Position numbers and translations under genes: made by a program. From the NCBI GenBank assembly GCA_019279435.1, contig JAAALK010000080.1:32642778-32706777 (forward strand): 64,000 nucleotides of DNA, written 5' to 3'. Numbering within the stretch: position 1 is the stretch's first letter; each line of letters starts with the position of its first letter. This document shows, one piece after another, positions 34,214-44,201 of this stretch. The DNA is from Zizania palustris. Its lineage: Eukaryota > Streptophyta > Magnoliopsida > Poales > Poaceae. The notes below the pieces were generated by a model. It was not told the DNA's origin and did not search any database. It saw only the letters and a program-made list of their open reading frames with translations.

Positions 34214-34851
34214 TGTTGGATACGACGGATCGGACCAGCAGGTTTCTTAGTGAGAACGAGGGTAGTGTATTCAATGCTCCTTGAGCCTATGTCTTACGAC
34301 TACAGCTGGGGGGTATTTATAAGGCGCCCCATCCAGAGAGCCGAGTGCCTCTGGACCGCCAACGGTTACATGGCCTGACGCCGGTCGGTAGTACCGACAA
34401 AACAGACTATACATAGTACAGACAAGAAGATTCAATTCTGACAGCGCATCAGCCGTGTCGGACGCTGCCTGCATCGCCCGACACGGCTCAAAGGATCGCG
34501 ATTCTGCCTCCCCGTATATTCATCCAGTCCTTTTCCCGCCAGCACTCCCTCCGGATTCACTACTGCGGGCCGAAGGGTGGCCCCCGTCAACCTTCTCCTG
34601 GAGAGTGGCCTCCGGCATCTTCAAGCCGGAGAGTGGCCTCCGGCACCTTCAAGCTGGAGAGTGGCCTCCGGCACCTTTATGCCGGAGAGTGGCCTCTGGC
34701 ATCTTCAAGCCGGGGGGTGGCCTCCGGCATCTTTATGCCGGAGAGTGGCCTCCGGCTTCTTTCGCCCGTAGGTCCTGGCCCCCTCCGGCACTAGGTCTCG
34801 GGCCCCCTGGTTGTGGGCCCCCTTCAGCCATCGGGATTATCTCCCCCAACA
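34214..34851 (-). repeat. LTR of the Tat-like gypsy element
   Basis: The ends are TGTTGG at 34214 and CCAACA ending at 34851, giving a 638-bp LTR in inverted-repeat form TGTTG/CAACA. A minus-strand TATA box (TTATAAATA) is at 34314-34322. Between about 34596 and 34770 lie six imperfect copies of a ~30-bp unit with GGAGAGTGGCCTCCGGCA. Directly beyond 34851 begins unrelated exon-like sequence. Confidence 0.85.
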
Positions 34852-35360
34852 GCGAAGAAAGTGATTCTCATAATGGACTCCGACTCGGAGGACGACTCAC
34901 GATCACCGCAACCAGATAGGGTAAGTGTTGGCAGACGGAAGAATGATGAGACAACCGGTGGTAGAGGGAAACATGCGAGGCTAGCGGTGGAAAAGGGAAG
35001 CATGTAGAGCAATGCAGTAGCAAGAGCAGGAAGGAGGCAAGATTCTCTTTTTATGCAAATTTTATATTTTATCATCCAATTCAATCATTGATAAGTTGTT
35101 CTCACTATCGCCGCTGCGTGTATTTTCTTGTTCAGGAACATGGAGAGCAGTTCAGACTGCCTGATGATGCCGAGTTGGTTGAGGATTGGCAAGTTGAGGC
35201 TTTTAATCTGTTTAACCAGAAATAGGTTGGGTTTGTGCCGAGGAAGAAGAAGAAGCTCCAAACCATATCTTTCTTTTGGGTTTGACCAGTAGTGCGTTTC
35301 GATGTGTAAGCTGATTTCCCCAGCCTGGACTTGTGTTGTTTACTTGCTTTCAAATAAACA
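34852..35360 (+). pseudogene. 3' end of an unidentified gene: two exons, stop and poly(A) signal
   Basis: An exon ends at 34920 with the donor GTAAGT, and the next begins at 35136 after TTTTCTTGTTCAG. Both are in phase 0. The first reads MDSDSEDDSRSPQPDR from 34873 and is also open upstream to the LTR edge. The second encodes EHGEQFRLPDDAEL, then VEDWQVEAFNLFNQK, and stops at 35223-35225. AATAAA lies at 35353-35358. The acidic, polar product has no domain I recognise. The gene is either truncated at 34851 by the gypsy LTR, or a transduplicated piece. Its 5' part is not in the window. Confidence 0.55.
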
Positions 35361-35851
35361 TGATGTGTCAAGCGAGCCCCCGCACCACCGCGCTACAATG
35401 TCTCGATCATATCGTAACAACATGACAAGTCTTGTCTTTTTTAGACTTTATTTGATTTTTTGAGGATTAAAAAACTATAAAGATACATGTTGTCGATCGA
35501 GTGTTTTGGCAACCTACATTTTTTATGATGGTTTTAAATTTATTGGATAATAACTAATAATAGAGTCAAAAACATTAATATGGTTTTTCTATAAATTTTG
35601 GTTAATTATTTCATGTCTTGTTCAAATTTAACTTTGATCATAAAAACACACTTAATGAAATAAAAAAGAGTAAACTGAGAAATAAAAATACCAATTTTTT
35701 TTAATACATGTCTAACGTAAACCAAGGCAGGAAATGCCATTTTTAAAAAAATTTATAAGTTATGATGTATTTTTATTGTTAAAAAAATCAAGTTCAAATG
35801 AGGATTCAAACATCAATAAAAAAACGTGCTGAGAATTATTAGAACAGAAAT

Positions 35852-35968
35852 AAAAAAAATCTTTGGATGCTAGCAGCAAGGTTCGAACCTCAAACCGCCT
35901 GCCGGCAACGAGGTTCGAACCTCGAACCACATGGCACCAAAGCAACCCCCGAACCACTGCGCTACAAA
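35852..35968 (-). repeat. tRNA-related SINE-like copy 1
   Basis: On the minus strand it starts TAGCGCAGTGG, close to the pol III A box. It has GGTTCGAACC B-box-like words at 35912-35923 and 35880-35891 and ends in a T run (complement of the A run at 35852-35859). Spacing and order fit a tRNA-derived SINE. A truncated A-box piece is at 35380-35396. Confidence 0.6.
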
Positions 35969-36265
35969 GTGTTTCTCAAAATGTATCGCAACGCATGTTA
36001 GATAACCCCACTGCTATTCCTATTAGTAGTGGCGGGCACGCTGACGTCACCAGCCCGCCACTGCTAATCCTTTTAGTAGTGGCGGTCGCATGATGTCATC
36101 GGCCCGCCACCACTAAGTCGAGTGACGTACACTGAGGCAGAAAAAATACCAACTTTTTAAATTTGATAAGTTATGATGTATTTTTATTGTTAAAAAAATT
36201 CAAGTTCAACGAGGATTTAAACATCAATAAAAAAGTGCTGAAAATTTAAAAAAGTACAAAACATA

Positions 36266-36382
36266 AAAATGTTGATTTGGCGCCAGCAGCAAGGTTCGAA
36301 CCTCAAACCGCCTGTCGGCAGCAAGGTTCGAACCTCAAACCGCATGGCACCAAAGCACCCCCCGCACCACTGCGCTACAAAG
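36266..36382 (-). repeat. tRNA-related SINE-like copy 2
   Basis: Same arrangement as copy 1: A-box-like TTTGTAGCGCAGTGG, two GGTTCGAACC words at 36326-36337 and 36293-36304, and a short T-rich end. Confidence 0.58.
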
Positions 36383-37280
36383 TATTTCTCGGCAATGTGG
36401 GCAGTATATGCTAGATAATCCCTAACTCTACGTGGACTTTTTTGCATTTAAATATCAATTTCTGTTAATGAAAAATACCAATTTTTGCAATTAGAATATT
36501 GGTGTTGTATTTTTATTGTACAAAAAGTTTCAAGTTCAAAGGAAGAATCAACTATAGGTTTTGCTTTCAAACCTGAGTCATTTCATCTCTAAACCCTAAT
36601 TCATCCCCGGAGAATCTTAGGTTTCTTAACGCCCTACATGATTATTTTCTCGAAACAATTTTATTTTTTATGACAACATCTATGGATCGATCATATCATA
36701 ACAACATGACAAGTCTCATCTTTTTTAGACTTTATTTTATTTTTTGAGGATTAAAAAACTATAAAAATACAAGTTGTCGATCGAGTATTGTGGAAACCTA
36801 CATTTTTATGATGGTTTTAAATTTACTGGATAATAACTAATTATGGAGTCAAAACATGAATATGGTTTTTCTATAAATTTTGGTGAATTATTTCATGTCT
36901 TGTAATTCAAATTGAACTTATTTTGACTTTGATCATAAAAACACACTTAATGAAATAAAAACAGTAAACTAAGGGAGAAAAATACTAATTTTTGCAATTA
37001 GAATATTGGTGTTGTATTTTTATTGTACAAAAAGTTTCAATTTCAAAGGAAGAATAAATTATAGATTTTGCTTTCAAACCTCAGTCATTTCTTCTCTAAA
37101 CCCTAATGCATCCCCGGAGAATCTCACGTTTCTTAATGAAATAAAAAAGTAAAGTGAGGCAGAAAAATACCAATTTTTTAAATTTGATAAGTTATGATGT
37201 ATTTTTATTGTTAAAAAAATCAAGTTCAAACTAGAATTTAAACATGAATAAAAAAGTCATGAAAATTAGAATAGAAATGT

Positions 37281-37396
37281 AAAAAAATGTTTGGATGCTA
37301 GCAGCAAGGTTCGAACCTCAAACCGCCTGCCGGCAGCAAGGTTCGAACCTCGAACCGCATGGCACCAAAGCAACCCCCGCACCACTGCGCTACAAA
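37281..37396 (-). repeat. tRNA-related SINE-like copy 3
   Basis: A-box-like sequence at about 37383-37396, B-box-like words at 37340-37351 and 37308-37319, and a seven-T end (37281-37287 complement). Confidence 0.6.
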
Positions 37397-37636
37397 GTGT
37401 TTCTCAAAATGTATCGCAACGTATGTTAGATAACCCCCACCTCTCATAGTAGTGGCGGTCGGGTATGCTGACGTCACCAGCCTGCCACTGCTATTCCTTT
37501 TAGTAGTGGCATCGAGCACCAGCGGCGGGCGGAGTAGTAGTGGCGGGCTGGTGACGTTAGCATGCCCGCCACTACTAAGAGAAAATAGCAGTGGCGGGCA
37601 GGATGACATCAGCATGCCCGCCACTGCTAATCCACC

Positions 37637-37646
37637 TATATAAATA
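37637..37646 (+). promoter_or_regulatory. TATA box in CACTA-2
   Basis: TATATAAATA directly follows the left subterminal palindromes. It precedes an AAACCCTA-type leader, the usual place of a CACTA promoter. Confidence 0.55.
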
Positions 37647-37661
37647 TTTCGCTCCCGCCGT

Positions 37662-38084
37662 TTGAAAACCCTATGCCCTAATCTTCTCCCGCCAGTTACT
37701 GCCGCTCCCAGTGCCCGTGCCGCCACCCTTGGAGCCCGTCGTTGTCGTCCCCGAAGCCCGTCGCCGCCATCTCGGAGCCGTTGGTGTCCTCGGACCCCTC
37801 GCCGCCACCTCGGAGCCGTCGCAGTCGTCCTCGAAGCCCATCACCGGAGCCCGCGTCGGTGCCGTCCCCGTCCCCCGACGCACGCCGCCATCCCTGTCCC
37901 GGAGCCCACGCCGCCACCCTTGGAACCCGTCGCCGTCGTCGCCCCGAACTCCGCCGGAGCCCACGTCGCTGTCCCCGGACCCCACGCCGCCGTCCCCGTC
38001 CTCGAGCGCACGCCGCCGTCCCCGTTCAAGTTGCTAAAAATTTCCCCTTTTCCAATTTTCTCTGAAATTAATGCCCTGATTTAG
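37662..38084 (+). other. GC-rich leader/possible first exon of CACTA-2 transcript
   Basis: This stretch is open in all three plus frames and is Pro/Ser/Arg-rich. The base composition is a CGCCG repeat like that in the CACTA-1 leader at 9541-10015. I regard it as leader sequence and see no domain. AT-rich DNA without genes follows to 38423. Confidence 0.4.
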
Positions 38085-38423
38085 ATGAACATGCATGTTC
38101 TCTTAATTAAATCCCTAGCTATATCTTCTGTCCGGATAAAATTTTGGTATGAGAATTGTATACACTTTTTTGGTGAACAAATAAAAATAGAAAATGTTGA
38201 TTATGGAATGCAGTTTAGGCCTGTCTTTATTTTATTTTTTCTATTTTGGTTGAATGTGTTCTATTTTGATTTATAAATTTCCCCTTGAATTCATTGCAAG
38301 GTGTTTAGATAATTAAGTTTGTTTAAATTATGATTTCTTGATCACACATAAGGATTAATAGCAAGTTTGTGATATAGTCTTTAATTTGACTCATTGGAGC
38401 TAAATCTGTGATTAAGTTTGGAG

Positions 38424-38497
38424 GAGCGTTGGGTGTTTTGAAAGGGCCATCTAATTCAAAAGAATTTTGTCGAGCCGCCTATTCACCCCCCTCTAGT
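38424..38497 (+). repeat. Copia LTR 3'-end remnant
   Basis: This aligns with the last part of the copia-C LTR (51576-51650 on the opposite strand), including GTCGAG followed by CCTATTCACCCCC. The LTR end itself and the primer site are missing. Confidence 0.65.
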
Positions 38498-38585
38498 TCT
38501 TAAGTGTTCTTATGTTCTTGAGTGTGTTCTTGAGAGAGATAGGCCAACACAAGCTAAGTTAGGTTTCTAGGGTTTATTGTCCTTA

Positions 38586-38670
38586 GAGCATCTCCATTGT
38601 ACTTTTCTAAATGTGAATTGCTATTCAAATGGAGCTATATTTAATCAATTTATATACAATAGAGATGCTC
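38586..38670. mobile_element. Tourist-like MITE (85 bp)
   Basis: Ends GAGCATCTCCATTGTA and its near complement at the right, flanked by TTA on both sides (38583-38585, 38671-38673). TTA duplications and this end sequence fit PIF/Harbinger-type MITEs. Confidence 0.75.
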
Positions 38671-38883
38671 TTACATTTTTGGATAGTTATCATTTGTAGA
38701 ACCACTGTATACTACTTTGTTACACCTATTTTGGCATTGATTAATGGAAATGTACCATTCACCCAATATATATTACTCTAATTTTGGGGCCTATGATGCA
38801 AATTTGTGATCTCCGGGGGATCCTAAATCCATCGGTCACCATGAAACCCAACATATTCACCATGAAAATGGTGATCCAATATA

Positions 38884-38964
38884 CTAGCTCTTGATCATTA
38901 CTATATGATGTTTTTAACATTAATTCAGGTGTTAAAAACATTATATATTAGTGACCATAGGGAG
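38884..38964. mobile_element. Stowaway-like MITE (about 80 bp)
   Basis: Near-perfect foldback whose right end reads CTCCCTATGGTCAC on the minus strand. It is flanked by TA on both sides (38882-38883, 38965-38966). This fits Tc1/mariner-type Stowaway MITEs, though the left end has diverged. Confidence 0.6.
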
Positions 38965-38989
38965 TACATTATAATCTCCAAAGATGAAC

Positions 38990-41265
38990 AATACAGACTA
39001 TCTCATGTATGTCATCAAGCCGTGCGACACATCCATTCCTATCAACAACTTCTTTTTTCTCATGTTGCTGACAGGGAATGGATGTGCTCACAGTTCCATG
39101 GCAGCCATGAACATATTTGAAAAACAACACAAAATATGCTGAGGCCTAAACAACACTGTGATCAGTTTACTACTGTTATTACTTCTAAGGCTACTATACT
39201 AATCCTCAAGTTCATCCGGCTGAAGGCCAACATTAGATTCTGCAATTCCTTTTAGAGGCCTATGATGCAAATAGTAATTGAGTTATCTCATGTATGTCAT
39301 CAAGCCGTGGGACACATCCATTCCTGTCAACAACTTCTCCTTTCTCGTGTTGCTGACAGGGAATGGATGTGCTCACGGTTCCATGGCAGCCATGAACATA
39401 TTTGAAAACAACACAAAATATGCTGAGGCCTAAACAACACTGTGATCAGTTTACTACTGTTATTACTTCTAAGGCTACTATACTAATCCTCAAGTTCATC
39501 CGGCTGAAGGCCAACATTAGATTCTGCAATTCCTTTTAGAGGCCTATGATGCAAATAGTAATTGAGTTATCTCATGTATGTCATCAAGCCGTGGACACAT
39601 CCATTTCTTTCAACAACTTCTTCTTTCTCGTGTTGCTGACAAGGAATGGATGTGCTCACGGTTCCATGGCAGCCATGAACATATTTGAAAAGCAACACAA
39701 AATATGCTGAGGCCTAAACAACACTGTGATCAGTTTACTACTGCTATTATTTATAAGGCTACTATATACTAATCCTCAAGTTCATCCGGCTGAAGGCCAA
39801 CATTAGATTCTGCAATTCCTTTTAAAGGCCTATGATGTAAATAGTAATTGAGTTATCTCATGTATGTCATCAAGCCGTGGGACACATCCATTCCGGTAAA
39901 CAACTTCTTCTTTCTCGTGTTGCTGACAAGGAATGGATGTGCTCACGGTTCCAAGGCAGCCATGAACATATTTGAAAAACAACACAAAATATGCTGAGGC
40001 CTCAACAACACAAGAGAGAGAGAGAACAACACAATCTCCTAACTTGAGGATTAATATAGTAGCTTCAGAAGTAATAGCTGACTACTGTAGTCAAGAAGAG
40101 TTTTCATACATTTTCCACCTTTGACACTGTGATTAGTTTACTACTGCTATTACTTCTGAGGCTACAGTAGTAAACTGATCACAGTGTCAAAGGTGGGAAA
40201 TGTATGAAAACTCTTCTTGGCTACAGTAGTCAGCTATTACTTCCGAAGCCACTATATTAATTCTCAAGTTAGGAGATTGTGTTGTTCTCTCTCTCTAGTG
40301 TTGTTGCAACCTCAGCATATTTTGTGTTGTTTTTTCCCTCTAATGTTCCATGGCAACAAAATATGCTGAGGCCTCAACAACACTGTGATCAGTTTACTAC
40401 TGCTATTATTTCTAAGGCTACTATATACTAATCCTCAAGTTCATGCATCCGGTTGAAGACCAACATTAGATTCTACAATTACTTTTAGAGGCCATGATGC
40501 AAATTGTTATTGAGTTATCTCATGTATGTCATCAAGCCGTGTGACACGTCCATTCCCGTCAACAACTTCTTCTTTCTCGTGTTGCTGACAGGGAATGGAT
40601 GTGCACACGGTTCCATGGCAGCCATGAACATTTTGAAAAACAACACAAAATATGCTGAGGCCTCAACAACACTGTGATCAGTTTACTACTGTTATTACTT
40701 CTAAGGCTACTATACTAATCCTCAAGTTCATGCATCCGGTTGAAGACCAACATTAGATTCCGTAATTCCTTTTAGTGACCTATGATGCAAATTGTTATTG
40801 AGTTATCTCATGTATGTCATCAAGCCGTGTGACACATCCATTCCGTCAACAGCTTCTTCTTTCTCGTGTTGCTGACAGGGAATGGATGTGCACACGGTTC
40901 CATGGCAGCCATGAACATTTTAAAAAACAACACAAAATATGCTGAGGCCTCAACAACACTGTGATCAGTTTACTACTGTTATTACTTCTAAGGCTACTAT
41001 ACTAATCCTCAAGTTCATCCGGCTGAAGGCCAACATTAGATTCCGTAATTCCTTTTAGAGGCCTATGATGCAAATTGTTAATGAGTTATCTCATGTATGT
41101 CATCAAGCCATGTGACACATACATTCCCGTCAACAGCTTCTTCTTTCTCGTGTTGCTGACAGGGAATGGATGTGCACATGGTTCCATGGCAGCCATGAAC
41201 ATTTTGAAAAACAACACAAAATATGCTGAGGCCTCAACAACACTAGAGAGAAAGAACAACACAAT
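38990..41265 (+). repeat. 286-bp tandem array, 7 copies, with an inverted block
   Basis: TCTCATGTATGTCATCAAG recurs at 39001, 39286, 39570, 39856, 40518, 40806 and 41089. Spacing is 283-288 bp except for 662 bp where an inverted block intervenes. Each unit contains a foldback, ACATCCATTCC paired with GGAATGGATGT, about 45 bases apart. Units also share ACAAAATATGCTGAGGCC. Short open frames repeat in each unit but are too short and variable to call. Confidence 0.93.
40008..40320. repeat. Long palindrome within the 286-bp array
   Basis: The left arm, from the GAGAGAGA run at about 40013 to 40146, pairs with the right arm, about 40170 to the CTCTCTCT run at 40304. Mismatches are few and the centre is near 40158. 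The outer flanks are copies of array sequence. Confidence 0.85.
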
Positions 41266-41380
41266 ATCCTAACTTTAGGATTAGTATAGTGGCTTCGGAA
41301 GTAATAGCCTCTTAACTATGAAAATATGACAGCAGATCTTTTTTGCATAACCAAAATTCTGATACATTAGCCTCTTAACT

Positions 41381-41592
41381 ATGAATAGTTTATCTATGGC
41401 GGAAGAAGGACATTCCATCGAGGAGCTCATCTACGAGTCTCCCGCAAAAACAAATAAGAGGGTTCATCTGAAGGATCCTCCGATAGCGAATCTTCGTACC
41501 ACTCTCCGGAGAATGAACATCCAATGGAGCCTAGGAAGAAGAGAACGAGAGAAGACGCCGATGAGGATTACATTCCTGAAGCTCAAGCGGAG
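41381..41592 (+). pseudogene. Possible exon remnant of a CACTA gene
   Basis: Reading starts MNSLSMAEEGHSIEELIYE and, after a one-base shift in the A run near 41446, continues EGSSEGSSDSESSYHSPENE and PRKKRTREDADEDYIPEAQA. It ends at a GAG/GTAATT donor at 41592. The acidic-serine and basic composition resembles the variable termini of CACTA second-gene proteins. That assignment is inference from position and composition. Confidence 0.4.
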
Positions 41593-41699
41593 GTAATTAT
41601 TATGTTAGTAACGAACGCATGAGCATGTATTTGTGAAACAATGGTTAATTTTGAAATTTTGATAGATGTAAACTTTTTAGACTTGATGTGTGATGAAAT

Positions 41700-41975
41700 G
41701 TAAATTTGTAAATTGATGAGATGTGTTGTTATTGTTGTTGCTGTGTATGTAGATGGCTGTGTGAAGCATATAATGTAAACTTTGTAAATTTTTGTAAATT
41801 AATGAGATGAATGGTTGTTGTGTTGATGTGTTGCTGTTGTGGATGTGTATGTGGATATGTGGATGTTTTGCTGTTGTGTATGTATGTGGATGGCTATGTG
41901 AAGCATATAATTTCTGTGTTTTGGTTTGTGGGACTGTTAATTATGGATCACAACATTCTTTGTTATGGGTTATAC
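41700..41975 (+). repeat. TG-rich minisatellite of CACTA-2
   Basis: Imperfect TGTTGCTGTTGT and TGGATGTG repeats sit before the right subterminal palindromes, in the same position as the TG-rich tail of CACTA-1. Confidence 0.65.
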
Positions 41976-41978
41976 ACA

Positions 41979-42352
41979 GTAGTGGCGGGCAGATGAGGTC
42001 AGCGCGCCCGTTACTGCTGTTGACACAGTGGTGGCGGGCGCGCTGACCTCATCTGCCCGCCACTGCTATTGATAACAGTAGTGGCGGGCAGATGAGGTCA
42101 GCGCGCTCGTTATTGCTGTTGACACAGTGGTGGCAGGCGCGCTGACCTCATCTGCCCGCCACTGCTGTTATCAATAGTAGTGGCGGGCAGATGAGGTCAG
42201 CGCGCCCGCCACTGCTGTTGACATAGCGGTGGCGGGCACTCTGCCCACCACTGCTAACCAATGATAGCCGTGGCGTTAGAGCAGTGGCGGACTAGATGCC
42301 CGCCACTACAGGTCGGTTTTGCCCGCCGCTAAAGTATCATTTTGTAGTAGTG
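41979..42352 (+). repeat. CACTA-2 right subterminal palindromes and terminal repeat
   Basis: Successive units alternate orientation: GTGGCGGGCAGATGAGGTCA then its complement, about five times to 42235. GTGGCGGGC monomers follow, and the end is at 42352. The alternation makes the whole block a set of stacked hairpins. Confidence 0.88.
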
Positions 42353-43376
42353 TATTCTGAGAATCCGAACCAACCCATCTTATACGGGTTTATACAAACC
42401 AACCAAACAAACCCATTTTTCAAAGTTATATCGAACCATTTAAGTGTATAAGTGGATTGGATACTGCATCTCTCAGTTGAAAAAAAAAAAACAGTTCGGA
42501 CCGCCCTTTCAACCAGATACTTAACTGGATACTTAGGTGGTCCATGGGTTTTCTGGATTACAACGAAGCAAACCGCCTACCATAGGTGAGCACGGGATAC
42601 TTAGGTACACCATATATGACATAAGACTTGTACAAAATTTATTTGAAAGTAAGACCATCCTACGTAATTCTTCGGTTGCAATGTTTAATTAACTAGTACG
42701 TGTTGTTTGTCCTGATCCTACTTAAAATGTTTATTTTGATATTTATTAAATGATAAGAAAAGGTGAGGCATGAAATCTACATGATTATCTTCACTGACAT
42801 GTCTATTGTCCAAGGCCCAAGTTGTAATTGCAGTGGATTACGATAATCTCATTTGCAGGAAACTTTTCACACATGTTTTGATGGAAATATGCCCAAAAGA
42901 ATTTCGGGGAATCAAAATTCTGGCAAAGTTTCGGGTTCTGAGGAAATCGGAAATTCCAATTCGCCCTGAAGTTCCAGATCAACCTCAGTTTCGGTTACCG
43001 AAGAAACCAATGTTTTGATTAGACCAGAAATTTTGAGTCTGCTTGAGAGACAATTTCTGGATGAATAGGAAGTTCTGTGTAGCACCAGAACTTTCAGGTC
43101 GAAATAATTAATACAAAATGTTATTTTCTTAAGTTTTGGGTCTAGACCAGAATTTCGGTGATAGACGAATAGATTAGATCAATTGGAAATACTGATTAAA
43201 GATCCATCTAAAAACTCTATACATGGGGAGGAGAGCGAGGCTAGGACGAAAAGGCTATTGTCGCTCTCTAACCCTAGCCACCACCTCATCCTAGCTACAC
43301 CTACGGTGACCATTTCTCCCCTAATCCCACGAGCGGTTTTAACATACCGGCACCACGAGCGGTTCTAATTACGTAC
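42353..43376. other. No gene recognised
   Basis: Mixed AT-rich sequence with a 12-A run near 42480 and short frames (for example 42806-43018 on plus) that lack any motif. A short direct repeat, GAGCGGTTTTAACATACCGG and GAGCGGTTCTAATTACGTACCGG-like, lies at 43331-43380 beside the candidate exon. Confidence 0.5.
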
Positions 43377-43545
43377 CGGCGTGAGGGATCCTATCCTTGG
43401 AAAAGTATGAGCCAATCATAACTGCAATTCCAGTTACCACAATTGTGAAGAGCATACGCTTGTGTTGTGCACCATGCATAGGCCGTGCTGGTCGCACATG
43501 TGGAGGAGGACGTATAGTACTTCTCTCTCTGGAATGGTTCTGGCA
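43377..43545 (-). pseudogene. Isolated internal exon with a membrane segment
   Basis: On the minus strand AACTTTCAG precedes 43545 and GTACGTAA follows 43377, both good splice sites. The 169-nt exon is open in one frame from phase 0. It encodes a basic, proline-rich start (RPPPHVRPARP), a hydrophobic stretch MLFTIVVTGIAVMIGSYF that could span a membrane, and a polar end. I cannot identify the protein. Partner exons were not found with confidence; an open stretch at 44650-44760 (minus) ends in a stop and may be unrelated. It could be a host gene remnant or a captured piece. Confidence 0.4.
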
Positions 43546-43710
43546 CTGAAAGTTTAAGCATCTTACCAGCAAGAGGTCTCTAGTACTTCACATTTGGACT
43601 AGTGAATAATTGGATATGCTCACGTCTTGCTAACCTTAGAAACGGAAGGTGTAAACTTCAGGATACAAGATGCCAGTTCAATTACTCTGATGTGTATTAT
43701 CATTTTGATA

Positions 43711-43866
43711 GAAAAATTTATCAAAACGCAAATGAAATAGGACACACATCTAGTTAAATAAATCTGAAAGATTTCTTTCACTATATATCATTAACAACTA
43801 CAAAGTTACCACCATATGAAAATTTATCAAAGCGCAAATGAAATAGGACACATCTAGTTAAATAAA
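43711..43866 (+). repeat. Short direct duplication beside a MITE
   Basis: About 50 bp around AAATTTATCAAA and CGCAAATGAAATAGGACACA occurs at 43711-43764 and again at 43818-43867, ending in the TTAAATAAA that flanks the MITE. Confidence 0.75.
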
Positions 43867-44192
43867 TGGTTAATTGTTTCTGTGTCACTGTTATTTTCTG
43901 AAACGTCAAAAATATCATTAAAATTTCGGTATTTATATTACTTATATGTCATAATATTTTAAATTCAATATTTTATGTCATTTGGGCCCACCTATAGACT
44001 CTGAATATTTTACTTATATGTCATTACTATTTCTTATTCACAATTTTATGTCACTACTCTTTTATAAATATTTGGACCCAAATAACATAAAATAGTGAAT
44101 TTGAAATAGTAATGGCATATGAGCAAATACCGAAATTTTAATGACATTTCTAGTGTTTTGGAAAATAACGATAACATCGAAGCAATTAACCC
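43867..44192. mobile_element. Mutator-type MITE with 9-bp target duplication
   Basis: The ends GGTTAATTG and CAATTAACC belong to longer imperfect inverted repeats of about 40 bases. The element is flanked by TTAAATAAA at 43858-43866 and 44193-44201. A 9-bp duplication points to the Mutator superfamily. It has no coding capacity. Confidence 0.78.
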
Positions 44193-44201
44193 TTAAATAA
44201 A

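Larger units (their letters stand above)
33800..34851 (-). mobile_element. 5' end of a Tat-like Ty3-gypsy element (LTR, PBS, leader)
   Basis: On the minus strand an LTR (34851 to 34214) is followed by TTGGCGCCATCCGTGGGG, the primer-site and leader signature common in Tat/Retand-type gypsy elements. A GC-rich leader or gag beginning then runs into the N gap. The rest of the element is lost in the gap or was never there. Confidence 0.8.
35369..37440. repeat. Duplicated AT-rich block with SINE-like inserts
   Basis: Two larger repeats are visible: 35403-35640 matches 36690-36915, and a second unit recurs at about 35690-36000, 36130-36410 and 37140-37430. The latter unit contains the tRNA-related segments listed separately. 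No protein-coding gene is seen. It appears to be the left, non-coding part of the CACTA-2 region. Confidence 0.7.
36010..42352 (+). mobile_element. CACTA-2: non-autonomous CACTA-like element, 5' end unresolved
   Basis: The right end is GTAGTAGTG at 42352, so the terminal repeat reads CACTACTACAAAATGATAC. Subterminal palindromes based on GTGGCGGGC lie at 36022-36112, 37445-37630 and 41979-42335. No matching CACTACTACAAA start was found on the left, so the start given is only the first subterminal motif. No TNP2 sequence is inside; only one possible exon remnant remains. It may be two overlapping or rearranged elements. Confidence 0.65.

Noticed and set aside
35880..37351. Genuine tRNA genes
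   Set aside because: B-box-like words are present and doubled, but there is no cloverleaf with an anticodon arm or acceptor stem. SINE-like is the better call.
37662..38084. 140-aa plus-strand protein
   Set aside because: All three frames are open and Pro/Ser/Arg-rich. It resembles the GC-rich CACTA leader rather than a conserved gene.
38905..41272. Repeated 65-71 aa frames in the 286-bp array
   Set aside because: They shift or break between units and overlap the foldback. No evidence of protein selection is visible.
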